Assembly: GCF_000332295.1 (NCBI RefSeq)
Contig: NZ_KB235930.1
Span: 552,001 to 616,000 of the forward strand
Direction of reading: 5' to 3'
Source of the DNA: Fortiea contorta PCC 7126
Lineage (GTDB): Bacteria; Cyanobacteriota; Cyanobacteriia; Cyanobacteriales; Nostocaceae
Length of the DNA: 64,000 bases
Shown: piece after piece, positions 53,877-62,331 of the stretch
Layout of the letters: each line of letters begins with the position of its first letter
How positions within the stretch are numbered: position 1 is the first letter of the stretch
Program-made: the position numbers and the translations under genes
Notes under the pieces: generated by a model
Told to the model about the DNA's origin: nothing
Database searches by the model: none
What the model saw: only the letters and a program-made list of their open reading frames with translations

Positions 53877-56800
53877 CTATTCGACGGCACCGAGCGTTAG
53901 TAACGCAGATTTTTGCGCTGATGTCAAGCCTGTGGCTTGATGAATGTTCATTTGTTCGTAAATGTGTTCGGCTTTGAGGGTGTTAATGCATTTTTTGGTG
54001 TGGAGATCCCAAAGTTTAATGGTTGCGTAGGTGTCGCCGGCGATGAGGGTTTGACCGTCTGGACTGAAAGCTAAGGACATGATCCAGGTATGATGTCCTG
54101 GGAGAGTGGCAATGCATTCACCATCGACGACAGTCCACAGTTTGATTGTGGTGTCACTGCTACTACTGGCGATGATTTTACCATCGGGGCTGAAGGCGAT
54201 CGCCCACAGCATGTCTTGATGGGCTGAAATAATTCGCAGACACTCACCCGTTTCTACATCCCATAATCTGATCATGCCTTCAATGGTGCCGCCAGTGGCG
54301 AGGGTGCGGTTGTCGGGACTCCAAGCTACCCACCAAACCCAATTTTGATGTCCTGTTAAGGTTTGATAACATTGGTGGCTGTGAATGTCCCAGATGTTGA
54401 TGGTGTCGTCGAAGCCACCAGATGCTATTTTTGTACCATCTGGACTAAAGGCAACTGACATGCCCAGATGTACGGGGAATTTGTCTAGAAGTCTACCTGT
54501 AAAACTGTCCCAGAGTCTAATTGTGCAGTCATAGCCGCTGCTGGTTAAGAGCCGACCGTCTGGGCTGAAAGCGATGCCGGTGACTGCTCCGTTGTGTCCT
54601 GGTAAAATTTTGATACACTTGCCTGTGGTCACATCCCACAGCCTAATTGTTTGATCACTACTGCTGCTGGCCAGGATGGGACGCTGTGGATGAAAGGCGA
54701 CAGCAAAAATTAAATCTTTGTGTCCGTATAAGATGCGACATTCACTATTTTTTGTCCAGAGTCTGACTGTTCCGTCTGCACTACCGCTGGCGATGAGGTC
54801 TTCAGCGTCATGGGCGGTGGGACTGTAAGCAACAGATTGTATCCAGTTATTCCTTCCCTGGAGTGTTCTGATACATTCGCCTGTAGTGATATCCCATAAC
54901 CTGAGAGAAAAGTCATCTCCACCAGTGGCGAGGATAGTTCCTTGGGGGTGAGCAGCGATCGCATCAATGGAATTAAGATGTCCTTGTAGGGTTTTGAGGC
55001 ATTGTTTGGTGGTGATATCCCAAAGACGAATTGTGCAATCTACCCCACAACTGGCGAGGATGTCGCTATCACCGACAAAGGCGATCGCTAGTATCCCATG
55101 CAAATGTCCAGCTAACACACCAATACAAACTTTATTTTCTACATCCCACAAGCGAATGGTTTTGTCTAAGCTACCGCTAGCTAATACCCCAGAAGCAGAA
55201 AAAGCAATCGACTTGATCCAGTCTTGGTGTCCTGGTAGGGTTTTGATATGAGCACCTGTAGTCAGATCCCAAAGCCTGATAGTATTATCTTCACTACCAC
55301 TGGCGAGTATCTGTTGTTGGGGATGCAACGCCACAGACCAAACTTTGCGGCTGTGTCCATGCCATACTTGAGTGCATGACCCTAAACTCAGATTCCAGAG
55401 CCTGATGCTAGTATCACTGCTACTGCTGATCAAGTTTTTACCATCGCGGGTAAATCTGAGGCAAATTACACCGTCAGTATGTCCTTGTAGAGTTTGGAGA
55501 CATTTTCCGGTAATAGTTTCCCAAATTTGAATTGTTTTGTCTTGCCCGGCAGTCGCTAAGATAGTACCATCGGCACTGAAAGCAATACACCAGATAAACC
55601 CGATGTGTCCTTGACTCTCAAGTAACTGTTGTCCAGTGGCGAGATCCCACAAACGAAAATAGCCGTCTAAATGGGCTGTTGCTAAAGTTTGACCATTTGG
55701 ATGAAACGCTACAGAAATGATTGTGGAAAAGGTTTTAGCAAAAATACATTGAGAAAAATCTGCGTGAGTAAAGTTGACTCGATTCAAGGGAGTATCTTGG
55801 AGATAAGCTTGGCGAATGGTGAGGTAAGAAAAGTCATAACCTGTCAAGTCGATTTGTAGATAACACAGGAGATTGAGAATATTACCGCCTAAATATCCTG
55901 GTTCTAAAGGCAGTGCTTTCTTACCTCTACGGAATTGTTGTAAAATCTGTGTGAGATGAATCGTTATTGCTTGCTCAGTTCGTAGATTTTGCAGTAAGTT
56001 GGCAATTAAAGGTTGTAGAATTAGCTTGGTTTGGGCAATGCGGATGTAATCTTTGGCAGTAGCTTTGATCAAAGCGTGGCTATTGCAGATGCTCAAATTG
56101 TCACGTGTTTTTCTGAGAATTTCTGCACTTACCTGCTGAATTAACTGATTGGTAACATATTCCATGACCACTGGTTGGAGGGTGAAATATACACAAGCAT
56201 CTGGAACTGATGTTTTTTCAATGAGACTGCGCCGACTCAGAGATTCTAAAGCTTCCAGTAATGGCATTGATGATCCTGGTAAAATCAAATCACTGGATAA
56301 TTCTGCGAGAGTCACTGCCTCTCGATTCATTGCTAACCAGTACATCAAATCTTTTTCTAATGGGGAAATGCGGTGAAACTGCTGCCCTAGTAAGTCGTTG
56401 ATACTGCCAAAAACTGTGGAACCGTGGTTGAGAAATGCATTGATGTTACCAGCAAATAATTCTTGAATGGTGGTAGCAACAATCTTGAGTGCGAGGGGAT
56501 TACCTGCGTAGTGTTGAATGAGATTTTGCCAATCTGCATCACCACCGGCAAAAAAACTTTTGGTTCTAACTAATTTTAAAGCAGCGATCGCACTTAAACC
56601 GCCAATTTGCCACGAGCGTACTGGTAAAGTTTCCCCCGCTAAAACAGCTATTTCGGGGGGTTGCTCTCGACTGGTTAATACCAGACAACTTTGATGGGCG
56701 ATTTCTCCCAACTGCTGCCAAAATTGACTGTAATTTTCATACCCAGCTTGATAGCGTCCAGATTGCTCACCACTAACCAAGATTGATTCTGCATTATCTA

Positions 56801-57452
56801 ATATAATCAGGCAACGGTGCGATCGCAGATGTGTCATCACCTGAGAAATCAGAGTCCCAATATTTTCTGATAAATTCACAGGTTGACCACTAGCAAAGAA
56901 TTGTAGCAGATTTGCCAGCAATTCCCTCAACGGCGGGCTATTGCGGAGACTACGCCACACAACAAACTCAAACTGCGCTTGGATTTCCTGTGCCAATTTC
57001 ACCGCTAAACAAGTTTTCCCAATTCCACCCATCCCCAACAGCGCAACCAACCGACAACCATCATTGATAATCCAGGATTCTAACTGAGTAACTTCCTGTG
57101 TGCGTCCAAAAAAAATTGAGACATCGACAGCTTCTCCCCAATCAGTTTTAGTAGGGGTAAGTTTTTCCCCTCCTCCCTGTTCCCCTGCTCTGATGTAGTC
57201 ACTCGGCGTTAAACTTAAACCAAAAGCTCTAAAAAAGTACTCTAGAGACTGCTTATCAACTCCTTCTGCTTGCGCTAAAACCTTAGAAACGGTAAAAGGG
57301 GCTAACTGAGTGCGGTAACTCAGTTCCTCTAGGGTAAACCTGACACCATCATTTTCTATTATTTCCGTTTGATGTCTAGCTGCTTGGAGCTTACGCCATC
57401 CTGGGAGACTGAGAACAACACCACGCTTGCGTCTTTGCTTGGGCAATTCCAT
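53877..57452 (-). CDS. NB-ARC STAND ATPase with 14 WD40 repeats
   Basis: A 1191-aa NLR-like protein. Residues about 15-90 look like a helix-turn-helix adaptor ([21 protein letters not shown]). The NB-ARC domain has the P-loop GMGGIGKT (140-147), Walker [11 protein letters not shown] (about 214-223), and [11 protein letters not shown]. Then comes a helical region with a short pentapeptide-like piece ([16 protein letters not shown]). From about residue 572 there are 14 WD40 repeats (IRLWD-type closures), consistent with two seven-bladed propellers. No effector domain is recognisable. It is a sensory or defence-type STAND protein, by family inference. Confidence 0.92.
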   Translation of the reverse strand: MELPKQRRKRGVVLSLPGWRKLQAARHQTEIIENDGVRFTLEELSYRTQLAPFTVSKVLAQAEGVDKQSLEYFFRAFGLSLTPSDYIRAGEQGGGEKLTPTKTDWGEAVDVSIFFGRTQEVTQLESWIINDGCRLVALLGMGGIGKTCLAVKLAQEIQAQFEFVVWRSLRNSPPLRELLANLLQFFASGQPVNLSENIGTLISQVMTHLRSHRCLIILDNAESILVSGEQSGRYQAGYENYSQFWQQLGEIAHQSCLVLTSREQPPEIAVLAGETLPVRSWQIGGLSAIAALKLVRTKSFFAGGDADWQNLIQHYAGNPLALKIVATTIQELFAGNINAFLNHGSTVFGSINDLLGQQFHRISPLEKDLMYWLAMNREAVTLAELSSDLILPGSSMPLLEALESLSRRSLIEKTSVPDACVYFTLQPVVMEYVTNQLIQQVSAEILRKTRDNLSICNSHALIKATAKDYIRIAQTKLILQPLIANLLQNLRTEQAITIHLTQILQQFRRGKKALPLEPGYLGGNILNLLCYLQIDLTGYDFSYLTIRQAYLQDTPLNRVNFTHADFSQCIFAKTFSTIISVAFHPNGQTLATAHLDGYFRLWDLATGQQLLESQGHIGFIWCIAFSADGTILATAGQDKTIQIWETITGKCLQTLQGHTDGVICLRFTRDGKNLISSSSDTSIRLWNLSLGSCTQVWHGHSRKVWSVALHPQQQILASGSEDNTIRLWDLTTGAHIKTLPGHQDWIKSIAFSASGVLASGSLDKTIRLWDVENKVCIGVLAGHLHGILAIAFVGDSDILASCGVDCTIRLWDITTKQCLKTLQGHLNSIDAIAAHPQGTILATGGDDFSLRLWDITTGECIRTLQGRNNWIQSVAYSPTAHDAEDLIASGSADGTVRLWTKNSECRILYGHKDLIFAVAFHPQRPILASSSSDQTIRLWDVTTGKCIKILPGHNGAVTGIAFSPDGRLLTSSGYDCTIRLWDSFTGRLLDKFPVHLGMSVAFSPDGTKIASGGFDDTINIWDIHSHQCYQTLTGHQNWVWWVAWSPDNRTLATGGTIEGMIRLWDVETGECLRIISAHQDMLWAIAFSPDGKIIASSSSDTTIKLWTVVDGECIATLPGHHTWIMSLAFSPDGQTLIAGDTYATIKLWDLHTKKCINTLKAEHIYEQMNIHQATGLTSAQKSALLTLGAVE

Positions 57453-57577
57453 GAGTTTACCAGGGAAGACAGTTGTTTTTTAGGTGATAAGGTTTAAGTT
57501 AGCACCTTAAAACCTTTATCTTTACTGGTGCTGTTGGGGAATTCGTCAGAAACTGGATTTATTGGACGCTACCAAAG

Positions 57578-58324
57578 ATGGAAAGCGACAAAAATCATCC
57601 TTTGATAACTGATTTCAAATTTGGGGGTATTCAACCCATGACGAATTCTATAATTAATCCTGTGGAACGTCCACAAGTAACACAGCAACTGTCAGAAAAT
57701 ATTATTCTCACCACAGTAGATGACCTTTATAACTGGGTGAAAATGTCGAGTCTGTATCCCTTGATGTTTGGTACAGCTTGCTGCTATGTTGAGTTTATCG
57801 CTGCTTATGCATCCCGCTTTGATTTAGAGCGATTGGGAATGATTCCCCGTGCGACTCCCCGTCAAGCAGACTTGCTGATTACAGCAGGAACTATCACTAT
57901 GAAGTATGCACCGAATTTGGTGCGACTTTTTGAGCAAATGCCAGAACCCAAATATGTCATTGCTATGGGAGCATGTACAATTACTGGGGGAATGTTCAGC
58001 GTGGATTCTCCCTCGACGGTGCGCGGTGTAGATAAATTGATTCCAGTTGATGTTTATATTCCTGGATGTCCACCCAGACCAGAAGCGGTTTTAGATGGCA
58101 TTATTAAACTGCGGAAAAAAATTGCTAACGAAAGCCTGCAAGAACGACGGCAATATCAACAAATTCACCGCTATTACAGTATCACACACCAAATGCGGGC
58201 GGTATCTCCTATCCATGATGGTGAATATCTCAGAAGTTCGACGCGGGAGATTCAACCGTTGGAAGCAAATGCATCTGCAGAATTCAGATTACCATTAGCA
58301 TTAGCAAAAATTCGCCAAGAGTAA
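57578..58324 (+). CDS. solitary NdhK/NuoB-type paralogue
   Basis: A 248-aa protein highly similar in pattern to NdhK of the NDH-1 complex. All four cluster N2 ligands are present: C68 and C69 in [10 protein letters not shown]133 in MGACTITGG and C164 in PGCPPRPEA. It lacks the usual ndhC/ndhJ neighbours. Positions normally LWPMLYG and ALIGSRFDFDRFG read LYPLMFG and [12 protein letters not shown]. It is probably a second, divergent copy (psbG2/ndhK2-like) with a specialised NDH-1 role. ATGs at 57578 and 57638 are both possible. Confidence 0.85.
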   Translation: MESDKNHPLITDFKFGGIQPMTNSIINPVERPQVTQQLSENIILTTVDDLYNWVKMSSLYPLMFGTACCYVEFIAAYASRFDLERLGMIPRATPRQADLLITAGTITMKYAPNLVRLFEQMPEPKYVIAMGACTITGGMFSVDSPSTVRGVDKLIPVDVYIPGCPPRPEAVLDGIIKLRKKIANESLQERRQYQQIHRYYSITHQMRAVSPIHDGEYLRSSTREIQPLEANASAEFRLPLALAKIRQE

Positions 58325-58363
58325 ATTATCAGAGCGATCGCACTTTCATCATACCTGATACCC

Positions 58364-58396
58364 AGCTCCTCGACTTGTTTAAAAAGTCGAGGAGCT
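58364..58396. terminator. strong hairpin between convergent genes
   Basis: A 13-bp perfect stem AGCTCCTCGACTT / AAGTCGAGGAGCT with a 7-nt loop, between the ndhK-like gene and a convergent gene. There is no long T tract, but the position suits a bidirectional terminator. Confidence 0.6.
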
Positions 58397-58418
58397 ACCT
58401 CTAATTACAAACGACCAA

Positions 58419-59006
58419 CTACCACTTTTCCCACCAATAAACTATTTCCGTAGCAGAATCGTTAATTGCTACCCCGTAGCTTTCGCCATGACTCCACTTG
58501 AAACCAGAGCTACCTCTATCTTGGGCATCTAATACTAATATTTCATAGTCAGAAGGGAAAGACGCGGCTGCGTTATTTGTATAGAAAAAAGTTGTCGGTA
58601 CACCATCAGATAAGTTAGCGTGGTCATTAGTATTACCACCTTTATATTTATGTTTAGCGATTTTCCGATATTGTAAATGTAAATTTTTGAGCTTTTCTGG
58701 TGATTGTTTCCATTTAACTTGCAAAAAACTATTACCCATTGCTGTGCTGGGAGAATAAGCAAGGTTAACATCTTCAGCATCTGCGGGAATTTGACTAGGA
58801 AAATGTTTTCGTGGGTAGTTATTAGCTCTAAGGTTTTCACGGATTTGATGATATTCGGAAACAGCGTTGATTATGTCAGGTGAATTGGAGTTACTGAAAG
58901 CTTTCCTCAGAAAAAAACTTCCCCCAACAACACCAAAGCTGCTAAGGGAAAGTAAAAGTGTGATAGCAATTTTGAGAAAATGCGATCGCTTCGTCAAATT
59001 AGGCAT
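58419..59006 (-). CDS. membrane-anchored hypothetical protein
   Basis: A 195-aa protein with one N-terminal hydrophobic helix (about 11-33, FLKIAITLLLSLSSFGVVGG) after a basic start. The remainder is polar and extracytoplasmic, with aromatic-rich motifs (TTFFYTNNAAASFPSDYEIL, GFKWSHGESYGVAI) and closes EIVYWWEKW. I do not recognise the family. A pilin-like or minor exported protein is possible but unsupported. Confidence 0.65.
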   Translation of the reverse strand: MPNLTKRSHFLKIAITLLLSLSSFGVVGGSFFLRKAFSNSNSPDIINAVSEYHQIRENLRANNYPRKHFPSQIPADAEDVNLAYSPSTAMGNSFLQVKWKQSPEKLKNLHLQYRKIAKHKYKGGNTNDHANLSDGVPTTFFYTNNAAASFPSDYEILVLDAQDRGSSGFKWSHGESYGVAINDSATEIVYWWEKW

Positions 59007-59143
59007 GTTTGCTTGCGAATCATCTACCCAATCACTACTAAGCTAAAGTTGTGTTTTTGCGAATCTAGCTTAGGAGATATTTTTCAAAAATAATTAAATT
59101 AATCTGCAAATCGGCGTTGGTGAATCTCTATATAAATTTAGAT

Positions 59144-59167
59144 GTAGAGACGTAAAATTTTACGTCC
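59144..59167. repeat. dispersed palindrome copy, truncated
   Basis: GTAGAGACGTAAAATTTTAC followed by GTCC. The right arm is incomplete compared with the copy at 42913. Confidence 0.75.
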
Positions 59168-59289
59168 AATCCACAACGCCAAGCTGTAAATATGTATATT
59201 AAGTGACAAAGTGCCAAATGTAGATTATGATACTTGACTCCCAGCAACGGGATTAATAAGGTAGAAAATTTTGACACTTTTGTAAACTT

Positions 59290-59874
59290 ATGCAGTATCC
59301 TCTCGAACTCACCTTCAAACTTTGGACACTAGCGCCCCAAATATCTATTGTGGATCATCAAGGGAACTTGATTTTTCACGTTAAGCAGAAACTTTTTAAA
59401 CTCAAAGAAGCCATCACCGTATTTGCAGATATCGAGCAAACTCGCCCTCTGTATTATATTAAAGCTGATCGAATTATTGATTTTTCCGCTCGCTATGACT
59501 TCACGGACAGCCAAGGAAACTATCTTGGGGGAGTAAAACGGCGAGGATTGCGATCGCTTTGGCGCGCTCGTTATGACATATTTGATGGTGATGATAGCAC
59601 TCTCAGCATCCAGGAAAAAAATCCTTGGGTGAAAGTTGCAGACGCTTTATTTGCAGAAATACCAGTTTTGAGTATATTTACTGGTTATGTCTTCAACCCA
59701 GTTTACTTAGCCAGTCGGACTGATGGTACAGTTGTGATGAGATTAGAAAAGATTCCGTCTTTTCTCTCCCGGAGATTCATGATTAAAGCGGTCTCTCAAG
59801 TGAGCGATCGCGAAGCCGAACAACTACTGTTAAGCTTGGTAATGATGCTTTTATTGGAACGCGATCGCGGCTAA
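59290..59874 (+). CDS. LURP-one-related / Tubby-like protein
   Basis: A 194-aa protein of the LURP-one/scramblase fold. The typical strand pattern is visible: LELTFKLWTLAPQISIVDHQG, VKQKLFKLKEAITVFADIEQ, YDFTDSQGNYLGGVKRRGLRSLWRARYDIFD and VYLASRTDGTVVMRLEK. There is no signal peptide; the function is unknown. It converges on the M15 peptidase gene with a 2-bp gap. Confidence 0.8.
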   Translation: MQYPLELTFKLWTLAPQISIVDHQGNLIFHVKQKLFKLKEAITVFADIEQTRPLYYIKADRIIDFSARYDFTDSQGNYLGGVKRRGLRSLWRARYDIFDGDDSTLSIQEKNPWVKVADALFAEIPVLSIFTGYVFNPVYLASRTDGTVVMRLEKIPSFLSRRFMIKAVSQVSDREAEQLLLSLVMMLLLERDRG

Positions 59875-59876
59875 AA

Positions 59877-60956
59877 TTAATAACCATCAACTGACCAATG
59901 GGGAGGATCATTCCTCAGTTTATAAACTCCATAGGTACTACCTACAGTCCATAGAGGTTGATTCAAAGCAGCATTCGGTGGATCGCTTATCGTAACAACT
60001 TTTCCGTTAGCATCCCTAATATTAATTGTTCCCTTCCAAGTCACATTCCAATCAATAGCGAGTTTTTGAGTGTGGCGAGAATTTAAAGCTACAGGATTAC
60101 CCCCAATACCATAAGCCTCCACCATTTCTTTGACGCCTTGTAACGAACCAGCATTAGTATAATGCTCCCACTCAATATCTACTCCAGCCATCGCTGGTAC
60201 AAATCTCGGTGCAATCTCTTGGCGACTAATTCTAGCAGCATAATGCATCAGATAAGCCCGTTCTTTAGGCCGATGAGTAGCACTGACAATGACTTGACAT
60301 CCAGCATCAATCAGCGCTTTTTGAAATGCTTCTACTTTTTGCCGAAATGGTGAAGTTAAATCAGCAATCAATCTGCTTGTAGGAAAATTATCAATCCAAT
60401 GAGCACCGCTGAGGCGAAATCTCTGAATTTTGGCATAATTATTTACAATATCCATAGCTGGGATCAAATCTTCTCCCAGTTTCTGTTTAGTGATATTACT
60501 CAGCGAATTTTCTACTTCTTCACGCAGTCTTACATCTCTTTTTTTATATGCTTCGCCCAATCCTTTAATGCTTGCGGGGCCAAAATCACCATCTATTTTT
60601 AAAAATGGATTCAGTTGTCCAACCCGATTAATAACTGCTTGTAAATCTTTTACTTCCGCTTCACCAAAACGGAGATAAGCAAGCAAAGTTTTAGCAGATA
60701 GATTAGGAAGTTTAAAAATCAGACCTTGATTTAAAGCTTTAGCATAGGTCAAATTAGTAACAATTCCATCAGCTGTCAAATTATTTCTTTGTTGATAGCT
60801 AATAGTCGCTGCTTCAGTTTGTTTACCAAAGTCGCCATCAGCCACTCCGGCTAAAAATTCAGCATCCAACAAAAAACTTTGCCAAGCAACAACTGTAGCC
60901 CCTTCAGAGCCAAATTTTAACACTGGTAACTTTAGAATACTAACATCAAAAGCCAT
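59877..60956 (-). CDS. peptidoglycan-binding M15-type peptidase, no signal peptide
   Basis: A 359-aa wall-active enzyme. Two PG_binding_1 repeats fill about 10-65 (KFGSEGATVVAWQSFLLDAEF, GDFGKQTEAATISYQQ) and 75-140 (LKIDGDFGPASIKGLGEAY). The C-terminal domain has SATHRPKERAYLM and the M15 zinc set: SRHTQKLAID (a variant of SxHxxGxAxD) and the HW in PPHWS. A D-Ala-D-Ala or L-Ala-D-Glu endopeptidase role is inferred. It lacks a Sec signal. It is downstream of, and on the same strand as, an amidase gene, gap 171 bp. Confidence 0.78.
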   Translation of the reverse strand: MAFDVSILKLPVLKFGSEGATVVAWQSFLLDAEFLAGVADGDFGKQTEAATISYQQRNNLTADGIVTNLTYAKALNQGLIFKLPNLSAKTLLAYLRFGEAEVKDLQAVINRVGQLNPFLKIDGDFGPASIKGLGEAYKKRDVRLREEVENSLSNITKQKLGEDLIPAMDIVNNYAKIQRFRLSGAHWIDNFPTSRLIADLTSPFRQKVEAFQKALIDAGCQVIVSATHRPKERAYLMHYAARISRQEIAPRFVPAMAGVDIEWEHYTNAGSLQGVKEMVEAYGIGGNPVALNSRHTQKLAIDWNVTWKGTINIRDANGKVVTISDPPNAALNQPLWTVGSTYGVYKLRNDPPHWSVDGY

Positions 60957-61127
60957 CGTTTCTCCCCACTATTTATTCTTTGTCTGTACAGACGTTTTCA
61001 TCCAATATTCATACAACGCACTTTGAGTTTAACTGAACTAGATTTTTACATAAAATTGTCAATCATCATGAATTGGTATATTTACATGATTAATTGACAA
61101 TTTCATCCAGCTTAATTTTGGTAATAA

Positions 61128-62069
61128 CTAGCCAATTAATCTTTGCCAAGAAAGATTACCAATAATACCATCATCAACTAAGCCATTCTGTTTTTGAAAA
61201 GTCTTAACTCTTGCTTCCAATTGTGGATCATAGACACCATCTATTTGAGCACCAAGACGATGTTCTAAGTATCTAATGACTGGCCCACCAGCGTGATTTG
61301 GTCTAATAACACGTTTGGCTAAAATCAAATTGATTGCATCCCACGTAGCTTTATCACCAGATCCCGTCACTGGAATTCCCGCAATAACTTGAAACTTTTC
61401 GACTGCTGTTTTTGTGGAAATACCAGATAAGTTATCTTCTTGGAGTGGCTTACCATTTCTATCGGTGATCTTCAGTCTATTTAAAGCTTTTTGCAACCTG
61501 AGTATAGTCGTATCTGCATTATCTTCCTCATCTGGTACAGGAACTACAGGCGCAGAAGGTAATTTACCTGTCAAACCTTTAACAATCGCATTAGCTAGAC
61601 TTTCTTCATTGAGCAGACTAATATCTTTCTGTGAATCAATAAAACAACCTTCAATTAAAATCGCAGGCATGTCTGTATTTCGCAACACAAACAAGTGAGA
61701 ACCACTCTTTACACCACGATTAAAAAAGCCTAACTTGACGATTTCATCTAATACAGGTTTAGCAATTTTTCGGCTATTCTCGCCAATAGCAAAGACCTCT
61801 GTCCCATTAGCTTGCTTGTTAAAGCTGTTAAAATGAATTGAGACAAATACATCAACTTTGCTAGCGTTAGCTTTTTCGCATCTTTTAGAAAGAGAATCGC
61901 GTACTGTACTAGCTTTATCTGGTTTGCAGGTTACAACTTCGTTGCCTAAAGCTTTTAATTTTGCTATTACTCTATTGCCTACATCTAAAGTTAAATTATC
62001 TTCAAATTTGAGTCCTCTAGCTCCTGTATCTGGGGGACAATTATGTCCAATATCAATTCCAAATTTCAT
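61128..62069 (-). CDS. N-acetylmuramoyl-L-alanine amidase (amidase_3) with two PG-binding domains
   Basis: A 313-aa amidase. The catalytic domain starts at the first residues (MKFGIDIGHN). Zinc ligands are H9, E23 in FEDNLTLDV and H79 in SIHFNSFN, and the catalytic E140 is in ILIEGCFIDSQ. Two PG_binding_1 domains fill about 185-310 (LQKALNRLKI...NLSGISTKTAVEKFQ, RLGAQIDGVYDPQLEARVKTFQKQNGLVDDGIIG). No signal peptide, unlike classical AmiC-type amidases. It forms a pair with the M15 gene. Confidence 0.87.
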   Translation of the reverse strand: MKFGIDIGHNCPPDTGARGLKFEDNLTLDVGNRVIAKLKALGNEVVTCKPDKASTVRDSLSKRCEKANASKVDVFVSIHFNSFNKQANGTEVFAIGENSRKIAKPVLDEIVKLGFFNRGVKSGSHLFVLRNTDMPAILIEGCFIDSQKDISLLNEESLANAIVKGLTGKLPSAPVVPVPDEEDNADTTILRLQKALNRLKITDRNGKPLQEDNLSGISTKTAVEKFQVIAGIPVTGSGDKATWDAINLILAKRVIRPNHAGGPVIRYLEHRLGAQIDGVYDPQLEARVKTFQKQNGLVDDGIIGNLSWQRLIG

Positions 62070-62331
62070 TTGTTCGTCCTCTACTCATTCTTATAGTAGT
62101 TTAAAATTTTTAGTAGCTAGACTACCATAAACATTAACAGTATAAAATACAACTTGTGTTACGGTAATATTTTTTCCTCAATCAGTAGAATTACTTTAAC
62201 TCAGTATTGTTCCTGTGCTTGGTGTATTTTTCCCCAGTACTAAAACTTCCCAACTATTGGTAGATGTTTTGTCAATCAGCCGGATAGCAGGTTTAAGATC
62301 AAAGTAAAGAAATATTTCTTAGCTTACGAGC

